Assembly (NCBI RefSeq): GCF_001894885.1
Contig: NZ_BCXB01000015.1
Coordinates: forward strand, 62,001-126,000
Length of the DNA: 64,000 nucleotides
Reading direction: 5' to 3'
Source of the DNA: Rhodococcus marinonascens NBRC 14363
Lineage (GTDB): Bacteria > Actinomycetota > Actinomycetes > Mycobacteriales > Mycobacteriaceae
The notes beneath the pieces are model-generated. The model did not search any database, was not told the origin of the DNA, and saw nothing but the letters and a program-made list of their open reading frames with translations. Every line of letters starts with the position of its first letter. The first letter of the stretch is position 1. Made by a program: the position numbers and the translations under genes. This document shows, in pieces, positions 1-8,377 of this stretch.

Positions 1-2
1 AC

Positions 3-428
3 ACGCATATCGACCCTGCTCAGCGCCAGGATGAGCTGACCACGCTGGTCGAGCCGGACGAGGGGGAGCCGTTCGTCCTGCACCCCGGCGAGTTCGTGCT
101 CGGCTCGACTCTGGAGGTGTGTTCGCTGCCCGACGACCTGGCAGGGCGGCTCGAGGGGAAGTCATCGCTCGGACGCCTCGGGTTGCTGACGCACTCGACG
201 GCCGGCTTCATCGACCCCGGCTTCAACGGCCACATCACGCTGGAGCTCTCCAACGTCGCGAATCTGCCCATCACGCTCTGGCCCGGCATGAAGATCGGCC
301 AGCTGTGTTTGCTCCGGCTGTCGAGCGCGGCGGAGCACCCCTACGGGAGTTCGGCCGTCGGTTCCAAGTATCAGGGGCAGCGGGGGCCGACGCCGTCGAA
401 GGCGTACCTCAACTTCGCGAAGAGGTGA
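3..428 (+). CDS. dcd: dCTP deaminase, dUMP-forming type (5' end outside window)
   Basis: This is the C-terminal 141 residues of a dCTP deaminase; the start lies left of the window. In the mycobacterial family the enzyme converts dCTP directly to dUMP, supplying thymidylate synthesis. Visible signatures are the trimer and active-site stretch [10 protein letters not shown], followed by [12 protein letters not shown] and the C-terminal lid [11 protein letters not shown] that closes over the nucleotide. The reading frame is open from base 3 and ends in TGA at 426-428. In M. tuberculosis dcd (Rv0321) opens the same chromosomal interval whose later members (aspC, dnaK operon, clpB, pyrE) recur in this window. 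Identification is firm; only the start is missing. Confidence 0.95.
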   Translation, partial: THIDPAQRQDELTTLVEPDEGEPFVLHPGEFVLGSTLEVCSLPDDLAGRLEGKSSLGRLGLLTHSTAGFIDPGFNGHITLELSNVANLPITLWPGMKIGQLCLLRLSSAAEHPYGSSAVGSKYQGQRGPTPSKAYLNFAKR

Positions 429-460
429 GGTCGAGGTAGCCCTCCTTCGACCGGCTGGTG

Positions 461-1045
461 TCAGCTGCGTCCCCAGTTTCTGCGGGCGGCAGGGAGCAGA
501 ATTGCAGCGGCGGCCAAGCCGAACAGGACGTGCTCTGCGATGAAGGTCGGGTATCCGACCATCGAAGCCATGTTCGAGATCGGGTCTCCGGCGGAGAAGA
601 TCGCGGCAGCCAGCGGCAGTCCGATCCAGGTGCTCACAGCGAAGACGATCAGTCCGTAGGCCGCTCCTGCGGCAATGAGTCCGGCTCCATGCAGCTTGGC
701 AGCGCGCGCGATCAGGGCCAGGATTGCTCCGTACGCGGCGCCGACCATCATGTGAATCACCGCCCCTACTACCGCAGGCCCCAGTGTGAAGTAGAAGTTG
801 CTTCCGGACATTGCTCGTTCCATCGACGTCATCATCGCGTCCGGAGCAATCAATACGGACGCGATGTGATAGAGCGGGGTGAAGAATCCGGAGTTCTGAT
901 ACGTCGCGGCCGCGATCATGGCGTACATCGCCATCACCAACGACGCCCCGACCCCGGCTACAGCCCCGATCGCAGCGGTTCTCGTGGATTGCGCAAGAAT
1001 TGAAACACTATGTCCTGGAACATTGTTTGCTGCGTATGTCGCCAT
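461..1045 (-). CDS. Polytopic membrane protein of unknown function
   Basis: This 194-residue protein has about five hydrophobic segments, starting near residues 24-47 (Ala/Met-rich), with further ones around 85-110, 118-140, 145-160 and 170-185. It has no signal peptide and no recognisable catalytic motif. The ATG at 1043-1045 has a strong Shine-Dalgarno sequence (AAGGAG) a few bases upstream, which fixes the start. It is convergent with dcd (32 bp between stops) and divergent from the DoxX gene at 1272. I do not recognise the family; an inner-membrane role is all the sequence supports. Confidence 0.75.
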   Translation of the reverse strand: MATYAANNVPGHSVSILAQSTRTAAIGAVAGVGASLVMAMYAMIAAATYQNSGFFTPLYHIASVLIAPDAMMTSMERAMSGSNFYFTLGPAVVGAVIHMMVGAAYGAILALIARAAKLHGAGLIAAGAAYGLIVFAVSTWIGLPLAAAIFSAGDPISNMASMVGYPTFIAEHVLFGLAAAAILLPAARRNWGRS

Positions 1046-1271
1046 GATATTGCTCCTTTGCGTTCGGATGCCCGCGCCGCGCGGTGCTGCCCAGGAAACC
1101 CCTCAGGTGCCGCGCATACTTCCCGACTCCCCGACGACACTCTCTGGCGGAAGGATGACGGCCCCTGCCGCGTTCGCGAAATCGGGCCTCCACCTGTGAT
1201 TCCTCCCAATCCGGCGCGCTCGTAGGGGATAATCAGTTGGGCGCACACCCGAGCGGACCTGAGGAGGAGCC

Positions 1272-1646
1272 GTGAACATTGCCCTGTGGGTCGTCGCCGT
1301 GGTGCTGGCCGTCGTGTATCTCGGCGCCGGCCTGATGAAGGTGGCGGTGCCGTACAAGAAGCTCACTGAGAACCCAAATATGGCCTGGGCCGGGGATTTC
1401 TCCGCCAATTCGATCCGCGCGATCGGGGTGGCCGAACTTCTCGGCGCAATCGGTCTGATACTTCCCCAGGCCACTGGTATCGCAGAGATATTCACGCCGC
1501 TGGCCGCGACCGGACTGGCGATCGTTCAGGTGGGGGCAATAATCTTCCACATCCGACGCAAGGAACTTCAGGTACTTCCGGTGAACGTCGTGCTGCTGTT
1601 GCTAGCCGTCTTCGTCGCGGTCGGCCGATTCGCGAGCTGGGGTTGA
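1272..1646 (+). CDS. DoxX-like small membrane protein
   Basis: This 124-residue protein has four predicted helices and the DoxX/DoxD-like pattern: an N-terminal helix ending in VYLGAGLMKV, a charged loop (VPYKKL), then three helices with ELLGAIGLILP and a terminal VFVAVGRF. DoxX proteins are small membrane proteins, in some bacteria tied to quinone or redox-stress complexes; no substrate can be deduced here. The GTG start at 1272 follows a GAGGAGG Shine-Dalgarno. The dehalogenase-like gene begins 50 bp downstream on the same strand, so co-transcription is likely. Confidence 0.8.
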   Translation: MNIALWVVAVVLAVVYLGAGLMKVAVPYKKLTENPNMAWAGDFSANSIRAIGVAELLGAIGLILPQATGIAEIFTPLAATGLAIVQVGAIIFHIRRKELQVLPVNVVLLLLAVFVAVGRFASWG

Positions 1647-1696
1647 GCAGACCGTTCGGGATCGCGGGTTCCGAATGATTGGACGCAGGAGGTGCG

Positions 1697-2557
1697 ATGA
1701 ATATCGACTTCACACCGGATCCCGGGTTGTATCCGTTTACCTCGCGTTGGTTCGACAGCCCACACGGACGGATGCATTACATCGACGAAGGCACCGGCCC
1801 GCCGATCCTGTTCTGCCACGGTAACCCGACATGGAGTTTCCTCTACCGCGACATCATCGCCAACCTGCGGGATCGATTCCGGTGCATTGCGGTTGACTAT
1901 CTCGGGTTCGGATTGTCGGATCATCCTGAGGCTTTCGGGTACACCAGCGAGGAGCATGCATTTGTCGTCGGCGCCCTCGTCGACCACCTCGACCTGGACG
2001 GGTTTGTGTCGTTCGGCCAGGACTGGGGAGGTCCGATCAGCATGGCGGTTGATACCGCCCGACCGGATCGGGTACGCGGCGTCGTACTGGGTAACACATG
2101 GTTCTGGCCCCTGGACAGCCCGACCATGAAGTTGTTCAGCAGGGTGATGTCGAGTGGTCCTATGCAGCGCGCAATCCTGAACAACAATTTCTTCGTCGAG
2201 CGTCTGGTTCCGATGGGAACGTCGCGGGCGCTGAAGCCCGAGGAGATGGCGCACTACCGCGGCGTGCAACCCTCGCGGGATGCGCGCAGGGGTGTAGCGG
2301 AAATGCCCAAGCAACTTCTGGCGGCCCGCCCGATGCTCGAGCGGCTCTCCAGGGACGTGCCGACCCTACTTGGCACGAAGCCGGCTCTGATCGTGTGGGG
2401 CATGAAGGATTTCGCGTTCAAACCCAAGCACATGATTCCCCGCGTGCAGGCTGCCTTCCCCGATCACGTCCTGGTCGAGTTGCCCGACGCCAAGCACTTC
2501 AGCCAGGAGGATGCCCCCGACCGAATCGCGGACGCGATTGTCCAGCGCTTCGGCTGA
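1697..2557 (+). CDS. Haloalkane dehalogenase-like alpha/beta hydrolase (HLD-III type)
   Basis: This 286-residue alpha/beta hydrolase carries the haloalkane dehalogenase signature: HGNPTWS at residues 41-47 (oxyanion and halide-binding region), then GQDWGG, giving an Asp nucleophile at 109 followed by the halide-binding Trp110, and a C-terminal catalytic His267 in DAKHFSQED. An aspartate rather than a serine nucleophile, with Trp next to it, separates it from esterases. The HGNPTWS plus QDWGG combination resembles subfamily III (M. tuberculosis DmbC, Rv1833c). It would cleave carbon-halogen bonds hydrolytically in the cytoplasm, but true substrates are unknown. The ATG at 1697 is preferred to an in-frame TTG at 1679 because AGGAGG sits at 1687-1692. 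Confidence 0.85.
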   Translation: MNIDFTPDPGLYPFTSRWFDSPHGRMHYIDEGTGPPILFCHGNPTWSFLYRDIIANLRDRFRCIAVDYLGFGLSDHPEAFGYTSEEHAFVVGALVDHLDLDGFVSFGQDWGGPISMAVDTARPDRVRGVVLGNTWFWPLDSPTMKLFSRVMSSGPMQRAILNNNFFVERLVPMGTSRALKPEEMAHYRGVQPSRDARRGVAEMPKQLLAARPMLERLSRDVPTLLGTKPALIVWGMKDFAFKPKHMIPRVQAAFPDHVLVELPDAKHFSQEDAPDRIADAIVQRFG

Positions 2558-3128
2558 GCGGCCCGACTTGGGGCCGCGTTGGTGGCTCGATCACCGAAGG
2601 CCCTTCGAGTGCCGCGGGGCAATTCAGCATCGACCACATCGTCGCCGGTAGAGTGCTTCGAGGTCATTGACAAGGGTTCTGCCCATGGCATCTTCTTGTG
2701 AACAGCATTCGTGCCGGTGCCTCCGCTTGCATCGATAAGTAACCGCCTTCAGTCGGTGTGCTGTGGGTGGGGGACTTGGGCACCGAGGGTGTTCATTTCC
2801 TCTCGGGTGATCGGACTTCGACTGGTCACCGTAATGCCCGAGTATGTCCGGTGCGTCTGGTCTGCTCGCGGTGGTCCCCCGATCGGGGGACACCTCGGTT
2901 AGTCCGGTGTGGGGTCTGTTTGGGGGACAGCCGCGGCCCGCATTCGCGGCAATACTTGCTCCGGGTCGCACTTGCCGCGATTCGCGGGTGTTTGTCGGCT
3001 TATCGGAGATCGCGGAAGTCGTCCGGGAGGACGGCAGGGAGAGCAGAAAGTAGCTGTCGATGAGTCGGGTACGACCCTGAGGACCGACTGCATCCACCCA
3101 CATCAACTTTAGGTCGAGAGGTACGACT
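2558..3128. other. 571-bp intergenic stretch with a palindromic operator
   Basis: No convincing gene lies here. Several overlapping open frames exist on both strands, but none has family features or a ribosome site. The region holds the perfect palindrome listed at 2874-2891, a further GGGGGAC half-site near 2932-2938, and at its right end a GAGAGG ribosome site serving the broken lectin gene at 3129. Confidence 0.5.
2874..2891. promoter_or_regulatory. Perfect 18-bp palindrome GTCCCCCGATCGGGGGAC
   Basis: The sequence is a perfect inverted repeat. The same arms recur at 17974-17991 (one base different) and, weaker, at 21148-21166 and 47508-47525, each upstream of a gene. A lone half-site (TTGGGGGAC) follows about 40 bp downstream. 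Lack of a T-tract and location 237 bp before a gene argue for a protein-binding site rather than a terminator. The regulator is unknown. Confidence 0.6.
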
Positions 3129-3577
<449 letters not shown>

Positions 3578-3950
3578 GCTCGGCATGACGCCTTGATCGT
3601 GGTATCAGGTGTGTCTGTTTGACCTGGAGACCATCCGATCGGGGCTGTGGTGTGTTGAATCCCCACACCCTGATCGGAGGGTCTCGCTCCCGCACCAGAC
3701 CCGCAGGCGACCCGACAGTCGGATCCGGGCGGTGGGCACACTTGTGTGGATCGCGGTGCCAATAGGTCGCAGGTCTCCAAACTTGAATCATCTTGGCGGA
3801 TAACAAAACAACAGGTTTGTTCGGACTTCCGTGTGTTGACCAACCCACAGAGTGGGCATACGTTCTGTGGCGAACGTGTTCAACCCCCTGGGGGTTGGAC
3901 GGGGGTTGGATGGGCACAACCCCCATCCACTGCGCATCAAGGGTGTAGCC
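3578..3950 (+). other. Intergenic region between the broken and intact lectin genes
   Basis: I see no gene in these 373 bases. The right half contains two adjacent inverted repeats (listed at 3881-3929) and a weak ribosome site (AAGGGTG) before the 3951 start. The open frame extending upstream of 3951 to 3852 is rejected as coding because the signal peptide begins at 3951. Confidence 0.5.
3881..3929 (+). promoter_or_regulatory. Two adjacent hairpins in the leader of the lectin gene
   Basis: CAACCCCCTGGGGGTTG at 3881-3897 is a perfect inverted repeat around a single central base. It is followed at 3907-3929 by a second hairpin with arms TGGATGGG and CCCATCCA. Both lie within 70 bp of the 3951 start. 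They could be an operator pair or an RNA leader structure; nothing in the sequence decides. Confidence 0.4.
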
Positions 3951-5324
3951 ATGGGTTTGACATATTGGTCACGATTTTCGACAGCACTCATCATGTGTGT
4001 AGGAGTCCTGCCTTTCACTCATGTCGTCGCATCGGCAGATGACGATATTCTCACCGGAGAATTCGAGCCTTCGCAGACAGTGACAAATTTCAAGGTGAGT
4101 TGTGGCGGCTATGCAAACGGGGGTGGTGGTTTCGTCCAGTTTCACGAACCGGTCGATGTCTTCACCAACAATAGAACAGGCAAAACAAGTGAAATGGGGG
4201 TTCACGCGACATACCCAAAAATTGTGCATGCGGGGGAGGAGTTCACCTACTCCCTTCAATTTGATTCCATTGATCTCGTAAAGGAATTGTTCAGTAACGA
4301 TACTGATGCGGCAGGTGATTTGTTGGAGGCCGAGCGAATAAAAATCGATCTAGACATTCCAAGAGGTGCTGAACTTATCTCCGCTGGAGTTCGAGAAAAT
4401 ACCCTGGGGGACACTCCGTCTTCTGATGCAGTGCAACCAGAGGAAATTATCGGCATCACTGGTCGAGGATTCGAGCCGGAACCAACTGGGCCTCAAGCAC
4501 AGTACCTGCGAATTGCAGTCAATAACGCTACAGAGCAGAGAAACATAGATGGCGTGATCTCAGATAATGGGACCAATGCCTCCGGGCACGACGACGGAGG
4601 GTTTCGCTCCTCGACCAGGTCTGTCGTTTTTCCCGTCGTCGACGTGACAATGAAGGCACCCGATTCTGTGGGAACCACGATCTCTCCCGGAATCAGAGTT
4701 ACCAATTCGGCTGACGTCTACGATGATCCGGCAAATTTCTTTACCTTTTTGACAAAGAATTCAGGCCCTAATCCCGCCTTTTTCCCGCACTCTGGATTTC
4801 ACAGCATCCGTTGCTCGCCTCGGGATGCACCGACGTCCGGGTTGAACAAGGGCGCCGAACCGCTAGCGGAGATCACGGTGGCCGATACCCCCGTTTTCGG
4901 ACTGGATGACCGCGTCCTGGGAATCGCTGATATCCCAGGCTCGAGCACGCCGCACATTCAAATGAAGGACTTCGTAAGCGGTACAGACTCCCAGCAATGG
5001 GTCTACACGTCCGCTCACGAGATCCGAAACCCCTTCAACAACGAGTGCATCGACGTTGTGGAGGACGGGTTCGATTCGGGTGGGCAGAGAAACGGATCGC
5101 AGGTGGTGTTGAGTCCCTGCGGTGGAAATCCAGGTCAGAAGTGGACGCTGGACTCAGCGGTAACCGAACCCGGCAACCCGGGGGGTGCGATCATCAACCA
5201 GGCCGATGGCAAATGCATGGACGTGACCGACAACCAATCCGCAGACGGTGTGCAAGTGCAGATCTGGGACTGCACCGGCGCATTCAATCAGCAGTGGAAT
5301 TTCCCTCCATTGCAGGCCTCCTAG
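3951..5324 (+). CDS. Secreted protein with C-terminal ricin-type beta-trefoil domain
   Basis: This 457-residue protein has a signal peptide (residues 1 to about 30, cleavage after ASA before DDD), a central region of about 290 residues that I do not recognise, and a C-terminal ricin B-like lectin region from about residue 345. The lectin part shows repeated Cys-Asp-x2-x-Asn/Gln units: NECIDVVED, GKCMDVTDNQSADG, QIWDCTG and a closing QQWNFPP (QxW motif). Such domains bind sugars, so an extracellular or wall-polysaccharide binding role is likely. The central part is clearly richer in A+T than flanking genes, suggesting transfer. A decayed duplicate lies immediately upstream. Start chosen at the ATG opening the signal peptide. 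Confidence 0.75.
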   Translation: MGLTYWSRFSTALIMCVGVLPFTHVVASADDDILTGEFEPSQTVTNFKVSCGGYANGGGGFVQFHEPVDVFTNNRTGKTSEMGVHATYPKIVHAGEEFTYSLQFDSIDLVKELFSNDTDAAGDLLEAERIKIDLDIPRGAELISAGVRENTLGDTPSSDAVQPEEIIGITGRGFEPEPTGPQAQYLRIAVNNATEQRNIDGVISDNGTNASGHDDGGFRSSTRSVVFPVVDVTMKAPDSVGTTISPGIRVTNSADVYDDPANFFTFLTKNSGPNPAFFPHSGFHSIRCSPRDAPTSGLNKGAEPLAEITVADTPVFGLDDRVLGIADIPGSSTPHIQMKDFVSGTDSQQWVYTSAHEIRNPFNNECIDVVEDGFDSGGQRNGSQVVLSPCGGNPGQKWTLDSAVTEPGNPGGAIINQADGKCMDVTDNQSADGVQVQIWDCTGAFNQQWNFPPLQAS

Positions 5325-5360
5325 GTCAGCTTCTTCTCCCCTGCCTTTCGGCCACGGTCC

Positions 5361-5381
5361 CGCCCACCCCTTCGGTGGGCG
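5361..5381 (+). terminator. Hairpin after the lectin gene
   Basis: Arms CGCCCACC and GGTGGGCG are separated by five bases, 37 bp after the lectin stop. There is no clear T-tract, so it is a candidate intrinsic terminator of the GC-rich actinobacterial kind. Confidence 0.5.
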
Positions 5382-5503
5382 CGTGGGTTCGCTCGAGGAT
5401 GGAGCAGGTCGTCCAATCGGGAATCTCTCAACGGTGCTTCTCGACGGGTGTGCGGTGATTTGGCTCAGTGTGACGCCGGTGTCGGGTGGGAGCGAACAGA
5501 TCC

Positions 5504-5543
5504 TCCGATGGGGGTACGGCCCGGCTGGCCGCACCCCATCGGA
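5504..5543. terminator. Inverted repeat between the convergent lectin and WS/DGAT genes
   Basis: Ten-base perfect arms TCCGATGGGG and CCCCATCGGA enclose a 20-base GC-rich loop, 34 bp beyond the WS/DGAT stop codon. A short TTGTT follows on the + strand. It is probably the terminator for the minus-strand gene or a bidirectional one. Confidence 0.55.
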
Positions 5544-5577
5544 GATTGTTGTGCAGTGGGAGCTATCTCGGCGGCGC

Positions 5578-6966
5578 TCAGATTCCGAGAATCCGCTCGA
5601 GGGTGCGTAGTTCGTGTCCGAGCCGGTTCGGGATCGACTTCAGGTCCGGTACCGCGTCGCGGCATCCGATGACGCCGAACGAGATCTCGTCGTCATTGCT
5701 GGTGCAGGTGATGTTGAGACCTTGCCCGTCGACGGGCGCCGACAGGGAGTGGAGGGCCTCGAGGCGCGCGCCGTTCCAATACAGCTGCGAACTGGGGCCG
5801 GGCACGTTGGAGATGATGAGGTTGAACGGCGGTCGCAGCCACGAGTTGTGCCCGAGAACAATGTTCGCGGCGAGGCCGGCCGTGCCGAGAGCGCTCATGG
5901 CGAGGATCTGCGTGGTGGTTTTCGCGTCGTACGCTTCCTTGCCCTCGCGCATGGAGGTCCGGATGGTGTCGAGTCGGTCCGCGGGTTGGGCGAGGTGGGT
6001 GCCGAGGTTGCACATGAGCACTCCGACGTTGTTGCCGCCAGATCTTTCGCCTTGAGCAGCCAGCGCCACCGGGACCATCGCGATCAGCGGGTCGGTGGGC
6101 AATGCGCCCTGATCCTGGAGGTATCCGCGGAGTGCTCCCGAGGACATCGCGAGTACGACGTCATTGATGGTGCAGTCGGAAAGCTTGGCGACGAGGCGGA
6201 GGCGCTCGAGCGACCATGACTTCGCGGCGAACTGGCGGGCGCCGGTGATCGGAACGTTGAAGGGAGTCTTCGGGGCGGACAGAGTGAGCGGTCCACCTTG
6301 ATTGCGGAACGCGCGGGATACGGTGCCAGCGAGTGCGGGGACGAGTCCGGCGACCTCGCCGACGGCGTCGCTTGCGGCGCGGAGCGCAGAGTCGGACGTG
6401 ATCGACACACTCGTGTCCGTGGAGGGCGCCGATCGCGGTCTCGGGCCGCGCTGCTGCCACATGGCGGGCATGTTCCGTTCTTCGGCGTCGTCGCTGAGCG
6501 CGCGCCGAATCATCTTCATGGAATTGACGCCATCGGTGACGGCGTGGTGAATCTTGGCGTAGATGGCGAAGCGTCCGCCGCTCAGTCCCTCGATCAGATG
6601 CATTTCCCACAGGGGGCGATTGCGGTCGAGTAGCGACCCGTGCAACCGCGAGCACAACGCCATCAATTCGTCCTCGCCGCCGGGGGTGGGCAGGGCGTCG
6701 CGTCGGATGTGGTGGCCGAGGTCGACGTCCACAGTCTCCCAACCCCACTGGCCCAATGAGGTCAGAGACCGGCGTGCCCGCTTGGCGAGTTGAGGCTGGA
6801 GGAGTCCGTCGCCTTCGGTCAGTGCGCGGTCGAGCATGGCGAACATGTCGTGCGTATCGACGCCCTCGGGCGGCTGGAATATCTCCAGGCTGCCGACATG
6901 CATCGGGTGTTCGCGGGACTCGGCCACAAGGAACATCGAGTCGACCGGGGACATGGGAAGCAGCAT
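5578..6966 (-). CDS. Wax ester synthase/diacylglycerol acyltransferase (WS/DGAT)
   Basis: This 462-residue enzyme of the bacterial WS/DGAT family transfers a fatty acyl group from acyl-CoA to a fatty alcohol or diacylglycerol, the last step of wax ester or triacylglycerol storage at the membrane/lipid-body surface. The catalytic HHxxxDG motif is present as HHAVTDG at residues 140-146. The N-terminus MSPVDSMFL and the later NVPGP segment (before LYWNGARLE) are typical. Length matches the family (about 450-470). The ATG at 6966 is supported by an AAAGGG ribosome site; the frame stays open much further upstream but that extension has no family similarity. Rhodococci carry many paralogues, so which lipid it makes is not decided. 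Confidence 0.93.
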   Translation of the reverse strand: MLLPMSPVDSMFLVAESREHPMHVGSLEIFQPPEGVDTHDMFAMLDRALTEGDGLLQPQLAKRARRSLTSLGQWGWETVDVDLGHHIRRDALPTPGGEDELMALCSRLHGSLLDRNRPLWEMHLIEGLSGGRFAIYAKIHHAVTDGVNSMKMIRRALSDDAEERNMPAMWQQRGPRPRSAPSTDTSVSITSDSALRAASDAVGEVAGLVPALAGTVSRAFRNQGGPLTLSAPKTPFNVPITGARQFAAKSWSLERLRLVAKLSDCTINDVVLAMSSGALRGYLQDQGALPTDPLIAMVPVALAAQGERSGGNNVGVLMCNLGTHLAQPADRLDTIRTSMREGKEAYDAKTTTQILAMSALGTAGLAANIVLGHNSWLRPPFNLIISNVPGPSSQLYWNGARLEALHSLSAPVDGQGLNITCTSNDDEISFGVIGCRDAVPDLKSIPNRLGHELRTLERILGI

Positions 6967-7242
6967 CTTTGAAGCCCTTTCTCTCCCGAAGACGTCATCC
7001 CGCATGCGGGGAAGCTCGTCCGGGGTGTGGAGGTAACTGGACGCGGCGATACTCCGATTTGTCGGAAACCACCTGGGGATAACCACATACACATAGGACA
7101 AATGAGGAAAATGCGACGCAAGTGTTTTTACAGGTTCCAGGAAGGTCTCGCCACTGGACGGTTGCCCACTTCGTTGTATCGGGAGTGCGCTTTGCAACTT
7201 GGCCCAAGGCCGATAGGGTCGCAGCCTGGTAAGAACGGTGGA

Positions 7243-7911
7243 GTGAACAAGCCGTGGGCAGTCGTCAAACACGTGCGGGTCGCAGGGCCTGCCCTGGTCG
7301 GCGCACTCTTGGAAGAGCGGAGTATCCGCTACATCGAGTACCCGATGTATGAGTCTCCGGATCTTCCGTCGATCACTGATATTGGCGGCCTGGCAGTCAT
7401 GGGCGGACCGCTGCATGACACGGATGATTTCCCGTATGCGCATCTTCCGCGTGAGCGAACCCTTATCCGGGAGACCGTGACAGCGGGACTTCCGATGGTC
7501 GGGATCTGTCTCGGTGCGCAACTCCTCGCAACCGCATTCGGTAGTGAAGTCTTTCGGGGTCGCCCGGAGACTGGGCCGGGACGCGTGACAGTGACAGAAG
7601 ACGGGGCGCGAGATCCGGTATTCGGCCCGGTCGGGTCCGATCTGCCGGTCGTCCACTGGCACCAAGACACGTTCGACCTCCCGGTTGGTGCCGTCAGACT
7701 GGCATCGAGCCCGATGTATGAAAATCAGGCATTCACGATCGGCCGTCTGGCATACGGGTTCCAGTTCCATGCGGAGATGAGCCGCGACCAACTGCCGATG
7801 ATGCAGGCCGAGATGCCTGAGGGGACTGCACCTTCGGGAGAGCACATGGACGAGGTGGAAGCAGTCGGGCGGAAAATGGTCGGCTCGTTTCTCGACCTCG
7901 CCGAGGGCTGA
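7243..7911 (+). CDS. Class I glutamine amidotransferase domain protein
   Basis: This stand-alone 222-residue class I (triad) amidotransferase domain resembles the GuaA-like type-1 GATases annotated as GMP synthase-related. The nucleophile is Cys88 in GICLGAQ, the catalytic His is in FQFHAEM with its Glu, and the oxyanion region is MGGP. Such enzymes hydrolyse glutamine or gamma-glutamyl compounds; there is no fused synthetase domain, so the acceptor is unknown. GTG at 7243 is chosen over the longer open frame because GGTGGA precedes it and conserved sequence begins there. It is divergent from WS/DGAT with a 276-bp shared promoter region. Confidence 0.85.
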   Translation: MNKPWAVVKHVRVAGPALVGALLEERSIRYIEYPMYESPDLPSITDIGGLAVMGGPLHDTDDFPYAHLPRERTLIRETVTAGLPMVGICLGAQLLATAFGSEVFRGRPETGPGRVTVTEDGARDPVFGPVGSDLPVVHWHQDTFDLPVGAVRLASSPMYENQAFTIGRLAYGFQFHAEMSRDQLPMMQAEMPEGTAPSGEHMDEVEAVGRKMVGSFLDLAEG

Positions 7912-7922
7912 GAAGAGACGGC

Positions 7923-8372
7923 TCAGGCGGCAAATACCCATCCGCGGAGTGCGAGGAACCTCAGGCCACCGACGACGGCGCTGACGGCGATGACGAGTGT
8001 GGCCTGCATCAGCCCATCGGCACCGGGCAGGAGCATCTGAAGTAAGGCGAGCGCGAACGAACTGATACCGAGGCCGATCATGGCGAGCGTGCCACCTTCC
8101 CATTGGGCGACGAACCACTGGACGCGGTCGGCGGCGTGGAAGGTGTGGCGCCGGTGAAGTTCGTTGGCCAACATAGAACTGATCACCACTCCGACCAGGT
8201 TGGCCACGAAGAACCCGTACACGTCGAGGATGAAGAACGCGAGGGCATAGAGCACATTGCTCGCGCCGCCGACGAGTATGAACCGGGTCAGTTGACCGAA
8301 CAGGCCGCCGGCCGACTCGCGTACACGGGGGTGCGTGGGTGGGCCGGCGGCGTCGTGAAGCTGGACGATCAT
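7923..8372 (-). CDS. GtrA-family membrane protein
   Basis: This 149-residue protein has four transmembrane helices. The typical GtrA opening (FGQLTRFILVGGASNVLYAL) is followed by NLVGVVISSMLANELHRRHTF and a final helix ending in RFLALRGWVF. GtrA proteins help flip or deliver lipid-linked sugars used for wall polysaccharide glycosylation. The ATG at 8372 lies 5 bp past the stop of the upstream MFS gene, so the two are probably translated from one message. A longer open frame upstream overlaps the MFS gene and is rejected. Confidence 0.85.
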   Translation of the reverse strand: MIVQLHDAAGPPTHPRVRESAGGLFGQLTRFILVGGASNVLYALAFFILDVYGFFVANLVGVVISSMLANELHRRHTFHAADRVQWFVAQWEGGTLAMIGLGISSFALALLQMLLPGADGLMQATLVIAVSAVVGGLRFLALRGWVFAA

Positions 8373-8377
8373 CTCAA

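Noticed and set aside
6967-8118. Upstream extension of the WS/DGAT reading frame by nearly 400 codons
   Set aside because: No similarity to the family, overlaps the amidotransferase and GtrA genes, and a proper ribosome site precedes the ATG at 6966.
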